From Carex sylvatica (lineage: Eukaryota; Streptophyta; Magnoliopsida; Poales; Cyperaceae): a stretch of DNA of 27,336 bases. The position numbers were made by a program, and so were the translations under genes. The notes beneath the pieces were generated by a model that did not search any database, had not been told where the DNA came from, and worked only from the letters and a program-made list of their open reading frames with translations. The stretch covers positions 1 to 27,336 of the forward strand of contig CAXKVR010000623.1 in NCBI GenBank assembly GCA_964058845.1, written 5' to 3'. Shown here piece after piece: positions 20,796-27,336 of this stretch. Within the stretch, counting starts at the first letter, position 1. Each line of letters begins with the position of its first letter.

Positions 20796-21320
20796 CTAAT
20801 AAATCTATTCCACATGTGGAAAATTGTTTGATGTCATGCTTTTACTTGTTATCGGTCTCACTACGTAACGACTGTGGTTGTTAGATTAAAAAAAAAAAAA
20901 AGACGGGGGTGGGTTGTTAGGAACTAACACAAACGAACATAGTAAACTCCATTATTGCTTTTCTAGTTTTGAATAAGTCAGAACAGTACTTTAACTAATT
21001 GATTAATTTATACCCCCAAAATTACAGGATAGTAATGAAGGATTTTATTTCAAGGACCGTATATTAAAAACATGGGACAACTCATCGGATATAATACAAT
21101 TTTATATATACTTTTTTCAACAAATAGTAAATCATTATTTTTAATGTTTCTAAATTCTCTAGATAAAGTGATTTTCGACATATTAAAAAATAACAAAATG
21201 TAAAATTTGATCTCTAAATATATTTTTATATAAAAATTATATTGAAATGTTAAGATTAATTATTTAAACTTTGTAAACTAAGATATTGATCTGTAGTACG
21301 GTTAATATATAGCCTCACTC

Positions 21321-21364
<44 letters not shown>

Positions 21365-21500
21365 TTTTTATTTTTTCTGAAATAAAAAGATGGAGATTTA
21401 CCCTATCAACTCCCATTTAATTATTTATAAAGACTAGTGCTTAATTGGATATGAACTCAGTTCGTCTCAGTGAATAAATCATATTGATCTCTTAAGTATG
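20796..21500. other. distal CHS-B upstream DNA with (AT)n tract, no gene seen
   Basis: AT-rich DNA parallel to 11414-12418 but without the Mutator-like MITE; the empty target CTATTATAT is at 21320-21328. A long (AT)n run follows to 21362. No supportable ORF or RNA. Confidence 0.6.
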
Positions 21501-21881
21501 TTTTTTTTTCGGCAATACATTTTATCTGTCTTTCTAGCTACTCAACATATATAATTTTTATTTGAAGGACAGTTGGCCAATAGCCAGCTGTCGATATATT
21601 GAATAAGAAAATTTTATTTACATCTCCCAATGGAGCTTTTAATCCTACTTTACACAATCTTAACTCGTAAATAACACACTGATTAAGGCCACAAATAATC
21701 GACCATGATCATACGTTCCCATTCTATTCTTTACTCTCCTTTTACTAACAATGGGCTGACCGTATAATAGCTTCTTCTGTTGTTTCATTAATTAATCTAT
21801 TCGTCTGCTTTCTTTTCTGAGAGAAGATCCTCCGATTCATCTCTTTCCACAATGACCAGAGCCCCGCCGCCCATGCCCCAT
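21501..21881 (-). pseudogene. L1-type LINE remnant, 3' part (copy B)
   Basis: Minus-strand ORF2 C-terminus, better preserved than in copy A: AGLWSLWKEMNRRIFSQKRK continues to a stop at 21745-21747, then 3' UTR and A-tail (T-run 21501-21509 on plus). The LWSLWKEMNRR signature is typical of plant LINE C-termini. The LTR-like block at 21882-23787 interrupts it upstream. Confidence 0.8.
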
Positions 21882-23787
21882 TGATGACTCTAAATGAGTA
21901 CTTCTAACTTTTAGTATATATAAATATATACTTAGTTACCCTAATGCTACTCTGTCGGATTACAAGCACATAATCCTACCGTGTAGTAGTGTCGAGTATC
22001 AATCCACAAGGATAGATCTAAGTAGTTTAACAACAAGAACACTAGTCTAGGTTCTTCGAGTTTATTTGGGTTGCATGTATACAAAATAAAATAAAATAAA
22101 TAATAAATGTATAGGGTGATTTTACAGTTTACTCTGGCAAATAGATAGGTGGTGATGCTAATTGCTATAAACCAAGTTTAGGGAGCCTCTAAGGATTTGG
22201 ATGAATTCCTTCTAATTAACTCAATACAATATTTATAGTACTCATGTCTACACGTATACGGCACTGTCACTACCATATACGGCCTCGCCTACAGCCTTCT
22301 GTCACTGCCGTATGCGATATAGACTACCCCGCAGAGTAGAGCCACATACCGGTACTATAATTCCCCACTGATTACTTGCGTTCGGCTCTATGCGTATTTT
22401 AAAGGTTCTCCGACTCTAAGGTCGGCTTGTGGGGGACAATTCAGATTATCACATGATATAATATAATTAAACCACTCACACCAATCTAATTAATTATATT
22501 CCCCTATTACTTTCTAAGTAACAACCCTAAACCCTATTCATTACAAGTAATAGCCCGATGCTATGTTACTTAGGTGCTAGTACTTACATGTTTGTCACGC
22601 AAGTGCTTATCACACAAGGATGCAATGACTATGCAACCTCATAGCATAGCATGTAGGATACAAATAACAAATAAATTCATAATTAAACCTAGAGATGCTA
22701 TCTAATCTATGTCCTGCAAAGGGAGCCCATTGGGTTCGAACCCTAGCCTTTGAACCGCGGCCTGGTCTCGTTAGCTGAAATTTTTATAGTACTTACTTGT
22801 ATTCCCTCTCACACCGAGGTACAATGACTTATAACACTTATTGATATGTAGAGAACACTGGACCATTTGTAGACAGAACTATGTATGGAAAGACATATTT
22901 TGATAACATTCTAAGTATAACGAAATCTCAAATAAACATAAAAGAAAAATAAATATTATAGAAAAGAGTAATTAGAATTATTGCATTCATATCTAGAGAG
23001 GACGAGCATAGCTACTCACAGCCATGACAAAATAAAAGAAGTAATAAAAGAAAGACATAACCTATAACCTAGACACCTCTTCCTTAGAAGACTCCTTCTT
23101 CTTTCGCCTTGGACTTCAAGCACCTCTTCTTTTTCATGACTCCAAATATTTCACCCAATATTCTGATCTAAACTATGGACTTACATAACTAAAACAAGCA
23201 CATCAATTTCTATTACAAGATGAGTTTATATACCCTAGCCTATGGTTAAGGAGTCATGGAGAACATGCAGATCATGGGTTTCAAATATAGCATAAAATGC
23301 TATATTTGGAGCGCTAAAAATAGACCTCAAAGGAAAGCAAGGCCTGCCACACCCAGAGATTCGTCCTTCTAGAAGGTTTTTGTCAAACAGCTGAGATTTA
23401 ATTCAAACTAGACAGTCTACGGATCCAATCTGTGTGCCCCTGCGGAATAGGCATTTATGCCACATGCGACATATCTGAGGCCGTAGGACTCTGTACTTAG
23501 CTGAATTTCAGTGAATTTCACCATGTTGGATGTTGTGCACTTCATGAGAGGTGTTTGCATACTCTATGTGTTGCCATATTTTTGACGTATTTTTCAAAAT
23601 CGGTCTAAATATGAAATTTTTGCTTTATTTTCGGCCTAAATTCATAACTTTCTCCGAAACCTGCCAAAATAGCCTTAAAAACATGTTTACCGTGAATAAT
23701 TCGTGAAAATGAGTTCTCTGTATACGCTTTTCTACCATTTTTCATATTAAAAAGTAGTGATTTTTTCTATATGTTTTGACGTTATCA
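21882..23787. mobile_element. putative solo LTR or unclassified retroelement (copy B)
   Basis: Counterpart of 12797-14655 with the same ends (TGATGAC...GTTATCA). Flanks are CCCAT (left) and CCCGT (right), a 5-bp duplication with one mismatch. It is about 50 bp longer than copy A through several indels, including extra sequence near 22255-22280 and 23260-23300. No coding capacity seen. Confidence 0.5.
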
Positions 23788-23989
23788 CCCGTCCCATCTC
23801 TTCTTTTGTTCCTCTGATAGGGTGACCCTATTATTCCACCAAACTTCATATGCAACCTCCGTATATTGGTAGTCTTATGTTCATTGCTGCAAAGAGCCCA
23901 TCAAAAAACCGTAGGAAAGTTGCAATTCCATAATAGGTGATCTCTAGATTCAACCTCATTGTGCACATGACACACTCCCAATCAACTGC
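23788..23989 (-). pseudogene. LINE remnant with zinc-binding RT C-domain (copy B)
   Basis: The minus strand at 23922-23972 encodes the same CHVHNEVESRDHLLWNC zf-RVT motif as copy A. It is the upstream part of the LINE whose 3' end is at 21501-21881. Confidence 0.75.
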
Positions 23990-24112
23990 ACAACATATAT
24001 AATTTGAAATAAACTATTTTTGCTGGGATGCAAATGAATAAATTATATATAGTTAAATTATCCTCAGGCAACAAATAAGACACCAGTTCAATATTATCAA
24101 TTAACGTCCAAT

Positions 24113-25762
24113 CACTAGTAAAAAAACTGGAATTATGATGGACCTATCTGGATCGGTTATATAAAACCACCGATATTGAAACCTACCTGGATCTGTTTTT
24201 TTTTTTTTAAATGATCCTAAAAACTATTTAGATCGACATTTTTAGTGAACCGGTCCTAATATATGCATCATTAGGATCGGTTGTTTATAATAACCGATCG
24301 CAATAGTATTAGGATCGGTTATTATAAACAACCGATCCTAATATATGAACCATTAGGACCGATTGTTTATAATAACCGATCCTAATGCATTATAATCTGG
24401 ATTCACAAAATGTTGGTACTGCAAAAAAAAGAAAAAAAAAAGAATTTGGTTCGATTTTTTCAAATAACCGATTCTAATAGTACTATTAGGATCGGTTATT
24501 TGAAACAACCGATCCTAATTCTTTTTCTTTCTTTTTTTTTTTTTCAGAACCAACATTAAGAAAAATGAATTAGGATTGGTTGTTTGAAACAACCGATCCA
24601 GATTAACTCCCATTAGGATTATTTGTTCAAAATAACCGTTCCTGATAACTACTTATATAACCTTTTTAGGGTTCTTATTTTTATTTCGTGCCTCCCATTT
24701 TCAACTTAGCGTCTCTCTCTGTGTCTCTGTCTCTTCCTCTCAAATCCTCAGACCTCTGTGTCTCTCTCTCTCTCTCTATCTCTGTCTCTCCCTCTCCTCC
24801 GTGTCTCTCTGTCTCCGTCTCTCCCTTTCAAAGCCGAGCCTCTCGCACCTCTGGCTCAATTGTATCAGTTTTTAATTTTTTTATTGTTTCAAAAATTAAT
24901 TAATAGTGTTTGTATATTATTTTACAGTGTTGAGAACATCTCACTCAAGTTACTTAATCATCTGGCCGATCAACCATCACGGTATTAGTTTTATCTAATT
25001 TTCTCATTATTATACTTTTAAAACACTTTTTTTTGTATTTTTCATTGGAAAATATTTTTCCATCTAATTGTTTCTTTTATTTTTATTTTTTTTGATCTTT
25101 TCTAATCTCAAGTGATGTAATTGCAAAAGGGGTAATTATTATTTTTTTTATTGTTGTGCTTTACATTAATTGCATAAATGTGTATATTGCATAAATGTGT
25201 GTTAATTGAAGAAATAGCTCAATCAGTCACTTGTATGTTTGTTAACTAAATTTTTTGGATTTAAATTTCTTGTTATAATATGTAATGCATTATATCTTGA
25301 TTCACAAAATGTTGGTTCTGAAAAAAAAAAGAATTAGGATCGGTTGTTTCAAATAACCGATCATAATAGTATTAGGATATGTTATTTGAAACAACCGATC
25401 CTAATTTATTTATTTTTTTGCAGAACCAACATTAAAAAAAAATATGATCGGTTGTTTGAAATAACCGATCATAATAGTACTATTAGAATTTGTTGTTTGA
25501 AAAAACCGACCATAATTCTTTTTTTTTGCAGAACCAACATTAAAAAAAGAATAATTAAGATTGGTTGTTTCAAATAACCGATCATAATTATTACAATTAG
25601 GATCAGTTATTTGAAACAACTGATCCTAATTAAAACTTTTATGATCGGTTGTTTAACCGATCCAGATTAGTTTAGTATTAGTATTTTTCGGATCAAGATC
25701 GGTTAAATTTCGATCCTAATGTGTGTAAATAACCGATCCTAATTTCATTTTTTTCACTAGTG
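24113..25762. mobile_element. non-autonomous CACTA element (copy B)
   Basis: Same insertion as copy A: identical target site, AAT on both sides (24110-24112, 25763-25765). The left terminus reads CACTAGTAAAAAAACTGG, with a G-to-A change relative to copy A; the right terminus is intact. Subterminal repeat arrays and the TATA plus CT-rich core are kept, with expansions and losses of repeat units. No transposase. Confidence 0.92.
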
Positions 25763-25803
25763 AATATACTTTTATTCCTTCTGTTGTAATAATTGTAGTT
25801 TTC

Positions 25804-26716
25804 TGACTGTCCTGCGGTCATCTAAATCTGCAATAAGAGTTAATGGATCCTTGACACGTTATTTCACTCACCAAAGGGGTCTGAGACAGGGTGATCCGTT
25901 AGCACCGATGCTTTTTCTATTGGTTACTGATGTGCTCCAGAGATTTATAGCAGCTGCGGCAAATATTATGCAGCCGGAGGTCGCGATTCCCCCGCAGGCA
26001 ATCCAGTTTATGGATGATACAATATTATTCATCGAGGCACACCCACAGAATCTAAGGATTTTGTCCACCATCCTAAACCGGTTCCAGGATCTAACAGGTT
26101 TAACAGTCAATCGACTGAAGAGCGGTTATGTTCCTATCTCTCTCCCATCTGGTAGATTACCAACGGTGACTACAATTTTTGGATGTGGTCCATCGGAATT
26201 GCCACTGAAATATTTGGGACTGCCGCTGACAAAAAAGAGGCCAGCCAAGCATCTCTACCAGCCCATCATCGAGGCAGTGCGAAAGAGGTTGGCAGGATGG
26301 AAGGCAAAGCTATTATCTTTCGGAGGGAGACTAACTTTGATTAAGTCGGTCATTTCGGCGATCCCTCTACATTATATGTAGGCTGTTAGAATCCCGAAGG
26401 GAGTGGTTCAACAGCTCGACAGGTTTCAACAGAAGTTTTTATGGAAGGGAAATGAAGAGTGTAAGGGTATTAATTGTCTCGTCAACTGGGAAAGGGTGTG
26501 TGCACTGAGGTCAAATGGAGGCCTCGGAATCACCAATCTGGCTGGCAGCACAAAATGAGGCACTGCTCTTAAAGTGGTTATAGAGCTCGAGAGTGAACCC
26601 CAGGGACACTGGACAATGACAATTAACTGACTATATGGCATCCAATCTATCGCCCACATCTCGACGGTGCAAATAGACTCTTTTTTCATTTGAAGCTTGC
26701 AGGACCTCATACCATT
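25804..26716 (+). pseudogene. L1 LINE reverse-transcriptase fragment (copy B)
   Basis: A 5'-truncated LINE ORF2 reads [34 protein letters not shown] (RT motif with QGDP) and QFMDDTILF (catalytic DD, FMDD form). Then come LKYLGLPL and FGGRLTLIKSV, the typical post-RT region. The first in-frame stop is at 26379-26381 (LHYM-stop where Gln is usual). Frame-shifted homology continues (AVRIPKGVVQQLDRFQQKFLW) until the CACTA at 26717. It keeps the RT part that copy A has lost. No promoter or 5' end, so not active. Confidence 0.88.
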
Positions 26717-27336
26717 CACTAGTGAAAAATATGGAATCAGGATCGGTTATATACGCATATTAGTATCGGAATACAACCGATCCTGATGAAGGCGATAAAG
26801 ATACTACAATAATCTGGATCGGTTAAATAACCGATCTAGATAATCACCTATCTGGATCGGTTCCTAATATAGAAACCGATCCAGATAACAGACTATCTGG
26901 ATCGGTTCCATAATAGTGAACCGATCCAGATAGTCAGTTATCTGGATCAGTTCAATAATAATGAACCGATCCAGATAACTGACTATCTGGATCAGTTGTA
27001 TAATAAGAAACCGATCCAGATAGTCAGTTATCTGGATCGGTTCTATATCACTAAACCGATCCAGATAACTGACTATCTGGATCGGTTCACTATTATGGAA
27101 CCGATCCAGATAGTTATTTTCTGAATTTAAAAATTAAAAACGTTATAAAATTCAGAAAATACTATCTGGATCAGTTCTATAATAGTGAACCGATCCAGAT
27201 AGTCAGTTATCTGGATCGGTTTAGTGATATATAACCGATCCAGATAACTGACTATCTGGATCGATTTCTTATTATACAACCGATCCAGATAGTCAGTTAT
27301 CTGGATCGGTTCAATATTATTGAACTGATCCAGATA
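26717..27336. mobile_element. left end of a second CACTA family, rich in hairpins (runs off the window)
   Basis: Begins CACTAGTGAAAAATATGG inside the LINE. From about 26810 to the window end it holds around 11 inverted repeats of the form TATCTGGATCGGTT, spacer of about 10-12 nt, AACCGATCCAGATA, spaced about 45 bp apart. Linkers alternate between AGTCAGTT and AACTGACT. The core motif is related to, but distinct from, the ATCGGTTGTTT repeats of the other CACTA elements. The right end is outside the window. Confidence 0.8.

Larger units (their letters stand above)
18339..26716. repeat. tandem duplication unit B (copy of about 8949-18338)
   Basis: From TTTCCCGGTCGCATTC onward this unit repeats unit A in the same order and orientation: CHS, hAT MITE, LINE remnant, LTR-like block, X segment with CACTA, then LINE. 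The offset is 9388 bp at the CHS 3' end and drifts through indels, chiefly loss or absence of the 351-bp MITE. The right part of the LINE is cut off by another CACTA at 26717. Confidence 0.95.

Noticed and set aside
25344..25619. Frames on both strands with repeated ITDHNS/QITDPN blocks
   Set aside because: They translate the inverted subterminal repeats of the CACTA element and are not genes.
26810..27336. CRISPR-like array
   Set aside because: The units are palindromes with short related spacers next to a CACTA terminus in a plant genome; no unique spacers and no cas genes.

Overview
The window is nuclear DNA of a flowering plant, probably a monocot. The intron-split genes, a plastid-targeted enzyme, a flavonoid-pathway gene pair and dense nested plant transposons (CACTA, hAT, Harbinger, Mutator-like, L1 LINEs) show a plant. 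The chalcone synthase C-terminal half ([31 protein letters not shown]) reads like monocot CHS proteins. The species cannot be fixed from sequence alone. All three real host genes are on the minus strand.

Layout. 1-2747: non-coding, with a hAT-type MITE (996-1301) and a doubtful second element. 2748-7361: a nine-exon gene for plastid glycerol-3-phosphate dehydrogenase (GLY1/SFD1 type, 445 aa), with a foldback element in intron 7 and a four-codon last exon. 7362-8805: intergenic, with a Mutator-like foldback element and a truncated CACTA end. 8806-26716: a tandem duplication with a period of about 9.4 kb. Each unit holds, left to right, a three-exon chalcone synthase gene (395 aa), its promoter, a hAT MITE, an antisense LINE remnant split by a putative solo LTR, a short X segment split by a non-autonomous CACTA, and a sense-strand LINE. 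26717-27336: the left end of another CACTA-like element, made almost entirely of hairpins.

The short X segment occurs three times. The leftmost copy (8806-8948) lacks both the CACTA and the LINE and so serves as the empty site for both. This gives an order of events: an early CHS/X duplication, then CACTA and LINE insertion in one X, then duplication of CHS plus loaded X. A Mutator-like MITE and an internal LINE deletion are found only in copy A; a Harbinger element is in the LINE tail of copy A, and the matching part of copy B is outside the window. The two CHS genes are almost identical while their distal flanks have diverged visibly, which suggests recent homogenisation.

Function. GPDH makes plastid glycerol-3-phosphate for glycerolipids. 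Both CHS copies keep every catalytic residue and should make naringenin chalcone, the first flavonoid intermediate. The two pathways are not directly linked, so their proximity looks incidental. I found no dedicated new biochemical system; the interest is in the duplication history, the extra CHS intron, the LINE in the CHS-B 3' region and the hairpin array.
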